From positions 1 to 64,000 of the forward strand of contig NZ_JAMGBG010000097.1 in the NCBI RefSeq assembly GCF_023516595.1: 64,000 bases of DNA, given 5' to 3'. The position numbers were made by a program, and so were the translations under genes. The DNA is from Streptomyces neyagawaensis (lineage in GTDB: Bacteria > Actinomycetota > Actinomycetes > Streptomycetales > Streptomycetaceae). Positions 1-7,863 of this stretch are shown here, one piece after another. Within the stretch, counting starts at the first letter, position 1. The number at the start of each line of letters is the position of its first letter. The notes beneath the pieces are model-generated. The model made no database searches and had not been told where the DNA came from. It saw only the letters and a program-made list of their open reading frames with translations.

Positions 1-310
1 GATCGTGCTGGAAGACGGCGGTGGTCGGGTCCGGCTTGGTGCCCATGAGGCCGGGGTAGTCGGTCTCGACGCGCGGGGCGTTGCCGTGGTGCAGGACGGT
101 GAGGACGCCGGGCATCGCCAGCACGGGCGCGGTGTCGAGGGCGCGGATCCGGCCGCGGGCGACGGTGGAGAGCACGAGCCAGCCGTACGCGAGTCCCGTG
201 AAGGGGATCTCCGCCGCGTAGCGGGCGGATCCGGTGACCTTGTCCCGGCCCTCGACGCGGGTGTGGGCGGTCCCGACGGTGCCCCGGCGGGCGGCGGGGG
301 CGGTGGTCAT
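1..310 (-). CDS. Xanthine dehydrogenase-family molybdopterin-binding large subunit, N-terminal part only
   Basis: This is the catalytic molybdenum-cofactor subunit of a xanthine dehydrogenase/aldehyde oxidoreductase-type hydroxylase. Only about the first 103 residues lie in the window; the gene runs off the left edge. The ATG at 310-308 overlaps the stop of the FAD subunit (ATGA). The visible part has the usual N-terminal pattern of the family: RVEGRDKVTGSARYAAEIP, then GLAYGWLVLS and an ALDTAPVLAMPGVLTVLHH stretch. Gene order (2Fe-2S, FAD, Mo subunit) matches the PaoABC/YagTSR type, in which three separate polypeptides form the enzyme. The substrate cannot be read from this fragment. An aldehyde or an N-heterocycle are both possible. 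Confidence 0.88.
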   Translation of the reverse strand, partial: MTTAPAARRGTVGTAHTRVEGRDKVTGSARYAAEIPFTGLAYGWLVLSTVARGRIRALDTAPVLAMPGVLTVLHHGNAPRVETDYPGLMGTKPDPTTAVFQHD

Positions 311-1299
311 CGGGCGGACTCCTCGGTGAGTCGGGTCAGTTCGGCCACGACGAGGTTGCGCATCAGCGTCACCTTGTAGGCGTTGTGGGGCAGGGGCCGG
401 GCGGCGGCCAGTTCGGCGTCCGCGGCGGCGGCGAAATTCTCGGCGTCGGCGGTCGCGCCGATGAGGACGCGTTCGGCGGTACGGGCCCGCCAGGGCCGGG
501 AGGCGACGGCTCCGAAGGCCAGGCGCACGTCGTGCACGACGCCGTCACGGACGTCGAGGGCGGCGGCGATGGAGCCGATGGCGAAGGCGTACGAGGCGCG
601 CTCGCGCACCTTGCGGTAGCGGGAGTGGGCGGCGACGGGCGCGGGCGGCAGGGTGACGCCGGTGATCAGCGCGCCGGGCGGCAGGGCCGTCTCCCGGTGC
701 GGGGTGTCGCCGACGGGCAGGTAGAAGTCGGCGAAGGGCAGCTCGCCCGGCCCGTCCGGGGTCTCGTAGGACACGACGGCGTCGAAGGCCGCCAGGGCCA
801 CACCCATGTCGGAGGGGTGGGTGGCCACGCAGTGTTCGGAGGCGCCCAGGACGGCGTGGTTGTGGTGCTCGCCCTCGACGGCGGGGCAACCGCTGCCGGG
901 GACGCGCTTGTTGCACGGTTTGGTGACGTCGGCGAAGTAGCCGCAGCGGGTGCGCTGGAGCAGGTTGCCGCCGACGGTGGCCATGTTGCGCAGCTGTCCG
1001 GAGGCACCGGCGAGGACGGCCTGCGTCAGCGCCGGGTAGCGGCGGCGTACCTCGGGGTGGGCGGCGAGGTCGCTGTTGGTGACGGTCGCGCCGATCCGCA
1101 GCCCGCCGTCGGGGGTGGACTCGACGCGGTCCAGCGGGAGGTCACGGACGTCGACGAGCCGGGCGGGCCGTTCCACGCCGGTCTTCATCAGGTCGACGAG
1201 GTTGGTGCCGCCGCCGAGGAAGCGTGCCTCCGGGTCGGCGTCGAGCAGGGCGAGGGCGCCGGGGACGTCATGGGCGCGCCGGTAGTCGAACTCCCTCAC
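307..1299 (-). CDS. FAD-binding subunit of molybdenum hydroxylase
   Basis: This is the FAD-binding middle subunit (CoxM/XdhB family, about 330 residues, the usual length). It passes electrons from the 2Fe-2S subunit to the final acceptor. Visible family features are the FAD-binding FLGGGTNLVDLMK segment near residue 40, the ATVGGNLLQRTRC segment near residue 110, and CPAVEGEHHNHAVLG after it. The C-terminal CO-dehydrogenase flavoprotein-like region includes YRKVRERASYAFAIGS. The frame stays open upstream to 1542, but GTG at 1299-1297 is preferred. It overlaps the stop of the 2Fe-2S gene (GTGA), and the residues before it are Arg-rich shadow sequence. It is the middle gene of a tightly coupled operon. 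Confidence 0.93.
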   Translation of the reverse strand: MREFDYRRAHDVPGALALLDADPEARFLGGGTNLVDLMKTGVERPARLVDVRDLPLDRVESTPDGGLRIGATVTNSDLAAHPEVRRRYPALTQAVLAGASGQLRNMATVGGNLLQRTRCGYFADVTKPCNKRVPGSGCPAVEGEHHNHAVLGASEHCVATHPSDMGVALAAFDAVVSYETPDGPGELPFADFYLPVGDTPHRETALPPGALITGVTLPPAPVAAHSRYRKVRERASYAFAIGSIAAALDVRDGVVHDVRLAFGAVASRPWRARTAERVLIGATADAENFAAAADAELAAARPLPHNAYKVTLMRNLVVAELTRLTEESAR

Positions 1300-1859
1300 G
1301 CGGCGGCCTCCTTGGCGGCCGAGCGGTCGGCGGCGGCGCGGGCCACGGCCTCCACGATGGACACGTACGCCCCGCAGCGGCAGAGGTTGCCGCTCATGCG
1401 CTCCCGGATCTCCTCCGGTGTGAGGGGTGGTGGGCCGGCCTCGGGTCGTACGTCGTCGGTGGCGGCGCTGGGCCAGCCCGCCGCGTGCTCCTCGATCACC
1501 GCGATCGCGGAGCAGATCTGGCCGGGGGTGCAGTAGCCGCACTGGTAGCCGTCCAGTTCGAGGAACGCCTCCTGCACCGGGTGCAGCCGGTCACCCTCGG
1601 CGACTCCTTCGATGGTGGTGATCTCCCGGCCCTCGGCCGCCACGGCCAGTTGGAGGCAAGAGACGTTGCGGCGCCCGTCGACGAGGACGGTGCAGGCACC
1701 GCACTGCCCCTGGTCGCAGCCCTTCTTGGTCCCGGTCAGATCGAGGCGCTCGCGCAGGGCGTCGAGCAGGGTGGTGCGGTGGTCGACGGTGAGGGTGTGC
1801 TTCTCGCCGTTGACGGTCAGGGTGACGGCGCTGTACGTCGAGGAGGGGGCTGAGGACAT
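1296..1859 (-). CDS. 2Fe-2S iron-sulfur subunit of molybdenum hydroxylase
   Basis: This small electron-transfer subunit carries two 2Fe-2S clusters. The N-terminal plant-ferredoxin-like cluster ligands are in GCDQGQCGACTVLVDG plus a later Cys in NVSCLQL. The C-terminal helical cluster ligands are in YQCGYCTPGQI and GNLCRCGAY. Length is 187 residues, normal for the family. The ATG at 1859-1857 has an AGAAGG ribosome site just upstream. It is the first gene of the operon and is transcribed away from the TetR gene. The N-terminus shows no clear twin-arginine signal, so whether the complex is periplasmic-like (as PaoABC) or cytoplasmic is left open. Confidence 0.94.
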   Translation of the reverse strand: MSSAPSSTYSAVTLTVNGEKHTLTVDHRTTLLDALRERLDLTGTKKGCDQGQCGACTVLVDGRRNVSCLQLAVAAEGREITTIEGVAEGDRLHPVQEAFLELDGYQCGYCTPGQICSAIAVIEEHAAGWPSAATDDVRPEAGPPPLTPEEIRERMSGNLCRCGAYVSIVEAVARAAADRSAAKEAAA

Positions 1860-1978
1860 GAACAGCCTTCTTTCGCGTATCCGGAGCGGGCCCGAGGCAG
1901 GCTCCGGCAGGCAGAGGTGTGCGAGGACAGGGCGGTAGGGTGCCGCGCGGCGCGGCGGCAGCGCTAGGATGCGGCAAG

Positions 1979-2024
1979 CGGACACGTGTCCGTCTACCCG
2001 GACAACTTAACGGACAGATGTCCG
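1979..2024. promoter_or_regulatory. Paired TetR-type operator between the hydroxylase operon and its regulator
   Basis: Two copies of CGGACAnnTGTCCG lie in the divergent intergenic region. The first, CGGACACGTGTCCG at 1979-1992, is a perfect palindrome. The second, CGGACAGATGTCCG at 2011-2024, departs only in the two central bases. Their centres are 32 bp apart, about three helical turns, and a half-site (CCGGACAA) lies between them near 1999. Inferred role: binding site for the adjacent TetR-family regulator, repressing itself and the hydroxylase genes. Confidence 0.8.
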
Positions 2025-2069
2025 GATCAACAAGGACGGAATCCGGCCAGGGGCCGGCGAGGAGGACGC

Positions 2070-2648
2070 GTGACAGAGGACAAGAACGCGCCTCTGCGCT
2101 CCGACGCGCGACGGAACCGCGAGCGCATCCTGGCGGTCGCCCTGGAGGAACTGACCCGGTCCGCCGACGCGCCACTGAACTCCATAGCCAAGAAGGCGGG
2201 CATAGGGCAGGGCACGTTCTACCGTCACTTCCCGAACCGCGAGGCTCTCGTCCTGGAGCTCTACCGGCACGAGATGCAGCAGGTCGCCGACAGCGCGGCC
2301 GAGTTGCTCGCGGTCCACGCGCCGGACCGGGCGCTGCGGGAGTGGATGGACCGTCTGGCCCGGTTCGCCCTCACCAAGGTCGGGCTCGCGGACGCGATCC
2401 GGCAGGCCGCGGGCGCTCCGGGAAGCCCCGGAAGACCTCGCCCGACCCCGGTGCTCGAGGCCGCCGAGGTGCTGCTGCGCGCGGCCGAGGAGGCCGGCAC
2501 CATCCGGCCCGGAGTGAGCGCGGACGACTTCTTCCTCGCCATCGCGGGCCTCTGGCAGATCGGCCCGAGCGAGGACTGGCAGGCCCGGGCCGGCCGTCTC
2601 ATGGATCTCGTCATGGACGCCCTGCGCGCGGGGGCGCCGAAGCAGTGA
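2070..2648 (+). CDS. TetR-family transcriptional regulator
   Basis: This is a repressor of about 192 residues. The N-terminal helix-turn-helix is clear: RRNRERILAVALEEL, then SIAKKAGIGQGTFYRHFPNREAL, the classic TetR recognition-helix pattern. The C-terminal ligand-binding half is less conserved, as is normal. GTG at 2070 is chosen because GGAGGA lies just upstream; the open frame back to 1986 would put the operator inside the gene. It diverges from the hydroxylase operon and probably controls it through the two palindromes at 1979-2024. The inducer is unknown but may be the substrate of the hydroxylase. Confidence 0.93.
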   Translation: MTEDKNAPLRSDARRNRERILAVALEELTRSADAPLNSIAKKAGIGQGTFYRHFPNREALVLELYRHEMQQVADSAAELLAVHAPDRALREWMDRLARFALTKVGLADAIRQAAGAPGSPGRPRPTPVLEAAEVLLRAAEEAGTIRPGVSADDFFLAIAGLWQIGPSEDWQARAGRLMDLVMDALRAGAPKQ

Positions 2649-2652
2649 GAGA

Positions 2653-2697
2653 CCGCCGGAGGGCCGGCCGCCCTTGTGTGCGGCGGCCCTCCGGCGG
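2653..2697. terminator. Bidirectional hairpin terminator
   Basis: A near-perfect inverted repeat begins CCGCCGGAGGGCCG and ends with its complement. It has 14 uninterrupted pairs, one bulged G, then four more pairs around an 8-base loop. It lies between the convergent TetR gene and the subtilase gene, so it can serve both strands. There is no T-run, as is common in streptomycetes. Confidence 0.82.
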
Positions 2698-2706
2698 ACG
2701 ACCGGG

Positions 2707-5700
2707 TCAGGATTTCTTGATCTTGTACGCGTTCTTCACGGTGATCGCGAAGGTCGACGCCCGGTCGGTTCCCTTGACCCTGAGGCTGACGGAACCGTGC
2801 CCGTTGCGGTCGAGGTGCTCGGCGGGCAGCGTGGCGAGCGAGGGATGCGCTATCAGCGCCCGGTTCTTCACCACCGGCACCCGTCGCCACGTCGAACCGC
2901 CGTCGAAGGACGCCTCGACGGTCAGCGCACGCACCCGGCCCCGGGCCCGGTCACCGGTCCGCTGGAGCGTGAACGGCACGGCGACCGTACGGCGGTCCGC
3001 GACCCGGGACCACGTGTCGACCGGCGGCGCGAACCGCACACCGGTCAGCGGCAGCGCGGCCGTCGTCCCTTCGGCGGTCCGCCCCGAGCGGAACGTCCAC
3101 ACGCCGTCGACCTCGGTGCTCACGGCGTTCCACTGGGTGCGGTCGGCGTGGGCCCTGAGGGTGTACGTCCCGGTGTCCGCCGGCACGTCCCAGGCCGCGA
3201 GCGCGGTGTTCCGCGGGAACTCCTCCGCCCCGTCCCGGCTCTTGGCCAGCTGCTCGCCGCCGCGGCTGAGGGTGTAGGAGTAGGTGGCGTACAGATCGTC
3301 GCTGGTGAACAGGTGCCGCGGGTCGGAGTCGCCGCCCAGCGGCAGGTCCACGGTGACGGTGTCCCCGGTCCGGGTGAGCCGGCGGCCGTCGGGCGCGAGC
3401 GTGGGGGCGCCCGCCGGACGGTTCCAGTGCTCGGTGCGGGGGCCGGGCCGGAACACCTCGGGCCGGGTGAGCAGCGCACGGTGCTCCAGCGGGTCGAAGC
3501 TGTCCGTGTTCTGCCAGCTCCACCGCAGCTCCTGCGCCCAGGCGATGTCCTTGGACGCGGTGAAGAACTCGGTACGGGTGCCGGGCGAGGGGACGTTGAC
3601 GCGCCGTCCGCCGACCGGGACGCCCTTCACGGTCGGCGTGGCCAGCTTCGACTTCAGGGGGAAGGGCCGGTCGAAGTCACCGGTCTGCTCGGCGGCGTGG
3701 TAGCGCGCCTTGGTCCGCGCGAGCTGGGAGTCCCTGACCCGTCCGGTGAGATCGGCCGGGATGCGGCCCTCGCGGAAGGCTGCGAGGTAGTACACGGGCC
3801 CGGTGGCCGTCGGATAGGAGTACTCGCCGCCGGGGGTGCCGTCGGGGGCCTTTCCGTACACATAGCCCTCGGCGAGGTCCTCGCGGAAGTACGCCGTGTA
3901 CCGGTTGCCCTTGGCGCGGGTCCTGGACGGCACCGCCCAGTAGTCGGGCGCCCGATGCCTGAACTGCACGTCGGTGTGGAGGGCGAGCGGGCCGCGCTCC
4001 CCCGCGGGGGCCTTCGCCTGCCGCTGGGCGACCCCGACCTGGCGGTAGATGTTCTCGGCCTCGCGGTCGTCGACCTTGTGGGCGAGTCTGCGTGCCGCCG
4101 TGCCGCCCAGCGTCAGTTCGGTCGCCTTGTCCACGCGGACGTGGGGCTCGCCGGCAAGGATGATGTCGCTGTCGAACCAGTACGAGTCGTCCTCGTGGCG
4201 GCCGATGAATGCCGAGACGGCGTAGGTGCCCGCGGGGACCCGGACCTCGATCTTCGAGCCGAGGGTGGCGAGTTGCGGCTCCTCGAACGGCTCCAGGGAC
4301 CGGTCGAGCGGCAGGATGTCCACGAGAGAGACGCCGTCGGCGCCCTCGCCCAGATGGTCGCGGAGGTTGAGGGTGAGCTGGTGGCTCTCGGGTTCGAGAC
4401 TGAGGCCGACCGGGACACGTACGGCCGTGGAGCCGGACCGGGCGGTCAGCAGGGCCGAGAGGGCGCCGCCCGTGCGGATGCCGTTGTCGTGGAACTCTAC
4501 GGCCACGGAGGCCGTGCCCCCGGCGGGGACGGTCACCCGGTCCTCGGCCAGGGCGAGCAGCGTGGTGGGCAGGTTCCCCCGGGTGGACTTCACGTCGAGG
4601 GCGAGGTCCAGGGTGAGGTCCTCGGCGGTGTCGTTGGCGAAGGACACCTTGCGCCGGGTGTCCTCCGCGGCGCGCGGCCAGGACAGCCGGCCGAAGTCCA
4701 GGGCGGACGACGTGGCCGTGACCCGCTGGTCCACCGCCCGTTCGGCGTCGACCAGCCCGGAGCCCTGGTCGTAGACGCTCTCACCGGCACCGGGCCGGGC
4801 GCCGGACACCAGCGCGAGGGCCACCTGGCGGGGCGTCCAGTCGGGGTGGGCCTGCATCACGAGGGCGGCGGCCCCTGCGACGGCGGGCGACGCCATGGAC
4901 GTACCGGACAAGCGGGTGTAGGCGTCGTCGACGGGGCCCTCGGGGCCGGCCGGGTCGACGTCGCCGATGGGGGTGTCCTTGGCGCGGGCCGCCGTCACGG
5001 CGACACCGGGGGCCTTGACGTTGGGCTTGACGCTGTGGTCGCCGAAGAGCGGGCCGCGGCTGGAGAAGCTCGCGACGGCGTCGTCACCGCCGGCCGCGCC
5101 CACGGCCAGGGCACCCTCGGCGGCCGCCGGCGGGGAGACCGTGTAGGAGCGGGGTCCGTCGTTGCCGGCCGCCACCACGGGCAGCACACCGCGCTCCAGC
5201 AGGGCGTCGGTCGCCAGCGACCAGGGGTCGGTGCCGTCGCTCAACGCCCGTGCGCCGAGGGACATGTTGACGATGTCGACGCCCTCGTCGGCCGCCCACT
5301 CCATGCCGTCGATGACGTGGGAGACGGAGCCGATCGGGCCGGACAGCACACGGGCGCTCAGGATCTCGGCGCCGGGCGCGACACCGGCGTACCGGCCGTC
5401 GGACGCGGCGCCCGTCCCGGCGATGATCCCGGCGACATGGGTGCCATGGCCGTCGATGTCGTTCTTCTCGTCGTCCCAGGAGATGAAGTTCTCCGCCTTG
5501 GAGACGCGCTGCTCCAGGTCGGGGTGGGTGGCGCGCACCCCGGTGTCGATCACGGCGACCTTGACGCCGCTGCCGTCGAGGCCGCGCGCCCTGAGGCCCT
5601 TGGCGTTGATCTGCCCGACCAGGTCGGAGACCGCGACGTCGCCGTCCGGGGTGGTCTCCGGTTCGCCGGCCGCGCCCCCTTCGTCGGTGAGCTCGACGGG

Positions 5701-6366
5701 GGTGTCCAGCCACACCTTCTGCACGGCGGGCGCGAGTTCGGGATCGGCGCCGTCCTCCGAGGTGGTGAGCGTCCGCCACAGGGCGCCGCGGTCGTCCTCG
5801 GGCAGGGTCACGGCGGTGGCGTCGATCGACTCCAGCGCCACCGTGTTCCCGGGCAGCGCCTCGGCGCGGGTGGCGGCTGGCAGCAGGGGGCCGCGGTGGC
5901 GGACGATGAGGGGCAGGCCCCGGTCGTCGAGGGCACCGTCGTCGTAGCCGAAGCGGTGCAGGGCGCCCAGGTCGAAGAGCTGGTCGTCGACGGCGCCGGT
6001 GGCGACCAGCGGCGCCACGTCCATGGGGATGACCTGGAGGTCGGCGCCGCCGCCCCGCCGGACGAAGCCGATGCCCTCGCGGCCCTTGCCGGGCTCGATG
6101 TCGATGCGGGGCTCGCCCCGTTCGGCGCCGACGGTCACGACGTCGCCGGTGACGAGGGTGAACCGCTTGCCCGTGAGCGGGGCGGCCCCGTCCGCAGCCG
6201 CCGGAGAGGCGGGGGTGGCTGCGGGAGCGGAGGGAGTGGAGGGGGTGACTGCGGGAGTGGAGGAGGTGGAGGGGGTGGCCGCGGTGGATAACCCGCTCTG
6301 GGTGGTCACGAGCAGAACGGCGGCCAGGGCGCCGCCCGCCCATGCCGGGACACGTGGTCTGGTCAC
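2707..6366 (-). CDS. Secreted subtilisin-like serine protease (S8), large multidomain
   Basis: This extracellular S8 protease has about 1219 residues. A signal peptide spans roughly residues 1-30 (WAGGALAAVLLVTTQSGLSTAA), followed by a Ser/Thr/Pro/Ala linker. A propeptide-like region carries GKRFTLVTGDVVTV, common in streptomycete subtilases. The catalytic triad is intact: Asp274 in AVIDTGV, His307 in DGHGTHVAG and Ser490 in SGTSMASP, with the oxyanion Asn402 in AAGNDGP. About 700 further residues follow, probably beta-sandwich domains. GTG at 6366-6364 is chosen because GGAG sits five bases upstream and the signal peptide then starts directly; the frame is open 22 codons further. It converges with TetR and diverges from the CebR-box esterase. 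Confidence 0.93.
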   Translation of the reverse strand: MTRPRVPAWAGGALAAVLLVTTQSGLSTAATPSTSSTPAVTPSTPSAPAATPASPAAADGAAPLTGKRFTLVTGDVVTVGAERGEPRIDIEPGKGREGIGFVRRGGGADLQVIPMDVAPLVATGAVDDQLFDLGALHRFGYDDGALDDRGLPLIVRHRGPLLPAATRAEALPGNTVALESIDATAVTLPEDDRGALWRTLTTSEDGADPELAPAVQKVWLDTPVELTDEGGAAGEPETTPDGDVAVSDLVGQINAKGLRARGLDGSGVKVAVIDTGVRATHPDLEQRVSKAENFISWDDEKNDIDGHGTHVAGIIAGTGAASDGRYAGVAPGAEILSARVLSGPIGSVSHVIDGMEWAADEGVDIVNMSLGARALSDGTDPWSLATDALLERGVLPVVAAGNDGPRSYTVSPPAAAEGALAVGAAGGDDAVASFSSRGPLFGDHSVKPNVKAPGVAVTAARAKDTPIGDVDPAGPEGPVDDAYTRLSGTSMASPAVAGAAALVMQAHPDWTPRQVALALVSGARPGAGESVYDQGSGLVDAERAVDQRVTATSSALDFGRLSWPRAAEDTRRKVSFANDTAEDLTLDLALDVKSTRGNLPTTLLALAEDRVTVPAGGTASVAVEFHDNGIRTGGALSALLTARSGSTAVRVPVGLSLEPESHQLTLNLRDHLGEGADGVSLVDILPLDRSLEPFEEPQLATLGSKIEVRVPAGTYAVSAFIGRHEDDSYWFDSDIILAGEPHVRVDKATELTLGGTAARRLAHKVDDREAENIYRQVGVAQRQAKAPAGERGPLALHTDVQFRHRAPDYWAVPSRTRAKGNRYTAYFREDLAEGYVYGKAPDGTPGGEYSYPTATGPVYYLAAFREGRIPADLTGRVRDSQLARTKARYHAAEQTGDFDRPFPLKSKLATPTVKGVPVGGRRVNVPSPGTRTEFFTASKDIAWAQELRWSWQNTDSFDPLEHRALLTRPEVFRPGPRTEHWNRPAGAPTLAPDGRRLTRTGDTVTVDLPLGGDSDPRHLFTSDDLYATYSYTLSRGGEQLAKSRDGAEEFPRNTALAAWDVPADTGTYTLRAHADRTQWNAVSTEVDGVWTFRSGRTAEGTTAALPLTGVRFAPPVDTWSRVADRRTVAVPFTLQRTGDRARGRVRALTVEASFDGGSTWRRVPVVKNRALIAHPSLATLPAEHLDRNGHGSVSLRVKGTDRASTFAITVKNAYKIKKS

Positions 6367-6511
6367 ACGAACTCCGTTCGAGGTGGGGGGTGTTGAAGGA
6401 GATACGGAGGTGAACGAAGGAACGCGTGTCACGGTACCGAAAAGGTGATCGTTTCCTGAGAGGGCAACTCCCTTTGATCACAAGGGAATTGAGCCGCTCG
6501 ACGCACACATC

Positions 6512-6541
6512 TTGACGTGTAAATGACAACAGTGGCATGTT
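6512..6541 (+). promoter_or_regulatory. Probable promoter of the CBM2 esterase
   Basis: TTGACG at 6512-6517 and CATGTT at 6536-6541 are separated by 18 bp, a fair match to a vegetative (HrdB-type) promoter. The CebR-like box starts 4 bp after the -10 element and would cover the start of transcription. The -10 element is weak, so this is a proposal. Confidence 0.5.
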
Positions 6542-6545
6542 CCCA

Positions 6546-6559
6546 TGGGAGCGCTCCCA
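6546..6559. promoter_or_regulatory. CebR-type operator (TGGGAGCGCTCCCA)
   Basis: This is a perfect 14-bp palindrome, TGGGAGCGCTCCCA. It equals the known binding sequence of the cellobiose/cellotriose-responsive LacI-family repressor CebR in streptomycetes. It lies 22 bp before the ATG of the SGNH/CBM2 esterase and just downstream of its probable -10 element. It therefore predicts cello-oligosaccharide induction of that gene. No cebR gene is in this window, so the repressor must be encoded elsewhere. Confidence 0.88.
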
Positions 6560-6581
6560 TCTCACCAGGGAAGGGAACACG

Positions 6582-7688
6582 ATGCGCAGCACCCGCCACT
6601 CCCCCACCCGGATCCTTCCGCTTCTCGGCCTGCCGGCCGCCCTGCTCCTCCCCTTCACCCTCACCCTCGCGCCGCCGGCCTCGGCCGCCGCGGCGAGGGG
6701 AACGGCCGCCGAGCCGGTGCGCATCATGCCGCTCGGCGACTCCATCACCGGCTCGCCCGGCTGCTGGAGGGCCGTGCTGTGGAACCGGCTGCGGAGCGCC
6801 GGCTACACGGACATCGACTTCGTCGGCACCCTCGGCCCCCAGGGCTGCGGACAGGCCCACGACGGCGACAACGAGGGCCACGGCGGCGAACTCGTCACCC
6901 ACGTGGCCGACCAGAACCTGCTGCCCGCACGGCTCGCCGCGACGCTTCCGGACATCGTTGTCATGCACTTCGGCACGAACGATGTGTGGAGCAGCGTCTC
7001 CCCCGACCGCATCCTCGCCGCCTACACCAGGCTCGTCGGGCAGATGCGGGCCTCCAACCCCGACATGAAGATCCTCGTCGCGCAGATCATCCCCATGAAT
7101 CCCAGCAGCTGCGCGGGCTGCGCGCAGCGCGTCGTCGACTTCAACGCGCGGATCCCGGCCTGGGCGCGGGCGACGAGCACCAGCCGTTCGTCCGTGACCG
7201 TCGTCGACCAGTGGACCGGCTTCGACACGGCCGCCGACACCTACGACGGGGTGCACCCGAACGCGGCCGGCGACAACAAGATCGCCGCCCGCTGGTACCC
7301 GGCGCTGGGCGCGCTGCTGGAGCCTGGCTCCGGCGACCCCGGTGACCCCGGTGACCCGGGTGACGGGCCGTGCAGCGCGGCCTTCCGTGCCGTCAACGTC
7401 TGGCAGGGCGGCTACCAGGGCGAGGTGACGGTGACCAACACGTCCGCCTCCGCCGTCTCGGGCTGGACCGCGACCGTCGTACCGGCCGCAGGAGCCCGGC
7501 TGACCCAGGCATGGAACGGCACGTTGAGCACGGCGGCCGACGGGACGGCCACCGTCACGAACGCCCACTGGAACGGCACGCTCGCCCCCGGCGCCCGCGC
7601 CACGTTCGGTTTCATCGCGGACACCTCGACGACGTCCGGGACACCGTCGGCGACCGTCAGCTGCACGGCGAGGGGCGTCGCCGGCTGA
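6582..7688 (+). CDS. Secreted SGNH/CE3-type carbohydrate esterase with CBM2
   Basis: This is a secreted carbohydrate esterase, probably deacetylating acetylated xylan or related hemicellulose. The 368 residues comprise a signal peptide (about 1-36, ending PPASA), an SGNH-hydrolase domain (about 45-245), a GDP-repeat linker (251-262) and a C-terminal family 2 cellulose-binding module starting near Cys264. All SGNH catalytic blocks are present: Ser54 in LGDSITG, Asn133 in FGTND, and Asp222 and His225 in YDGVHPN. The ATG at 6582 has a purine-rich AGGGAAGGGA site upstream. Control is predicted by the CebR box at 6546-6559. It is followed by a strong terminator and the GH5 gene. Confidence 0.92.
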   Translation: MRSTRHSPTRILPLLGLPAALLLPFTLTLAPPASAAAARGTAAEPVRIMPLGDSITGSPGCWRAVLWNRLRSAGYTDIDFVGTLGPQGCGQAHDGDNEGHGGELVTHVADQNLLPARLAATLPDIVVMHFGTNDVWSSVSPDRILAAYTRLVGQMRASNPDMKILVAQIIPMNPSSCAGCAQRVVDFNARIPAWARATSTSRSSVTVVDQWTGFDTAADTYDGVHPNAAGDNKIAARWYPALGALLEPGSGDPGDPGDPGDGPCSAAFRAVNVWQGGYQGEVTVTNTSASAVSGWTATVVPAAGARLTQAWNGTLSTAADGTATVTNAHWNGTLAPGARATFGFIADTSTTSGTPSATVSCTARGVAG

Positions 7689-7730
7689 TGACGGTGGGCC
7701 CCGCCGGTCGATGCGGGCCGGGGCCCGTAG

Positions 7731-7777
7731 CGGCCGTCGCCCGGACGGCGGCGCCGTCCGCCGCCGGGTGACGGCCG
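7731..7777. terminator. Hairpin terminator after the esterase gene
   Basis: An inverted repeat starts CGGCCGTC and ends GACGGCCG. It has about 20 pairs in three blocks (8, 6 and 6, with one G-T pair and one bulged A) around a six-base loop. It lies 43 bp after the esterase stop, separating it from the GH5 gene. Confidence 0.75.
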
Positions 7778-7863
7778 TCCCACACCCCCCACACACGAAC
7801 GGTCACCCCTGACCACGCCCCGCTCACCCCGTTCTCCCCACCCCCACCCCACCTGGAGCCGCG

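Noticed and set aside
2674..6291. A 1205-codon open frame opposite the subtilase
   Set aside because: It is an antisense shadow of a high-GC gene. The composition is Gly/Arg/Val-rich without motifs, while the minus strand encodes an intact S8 protease.
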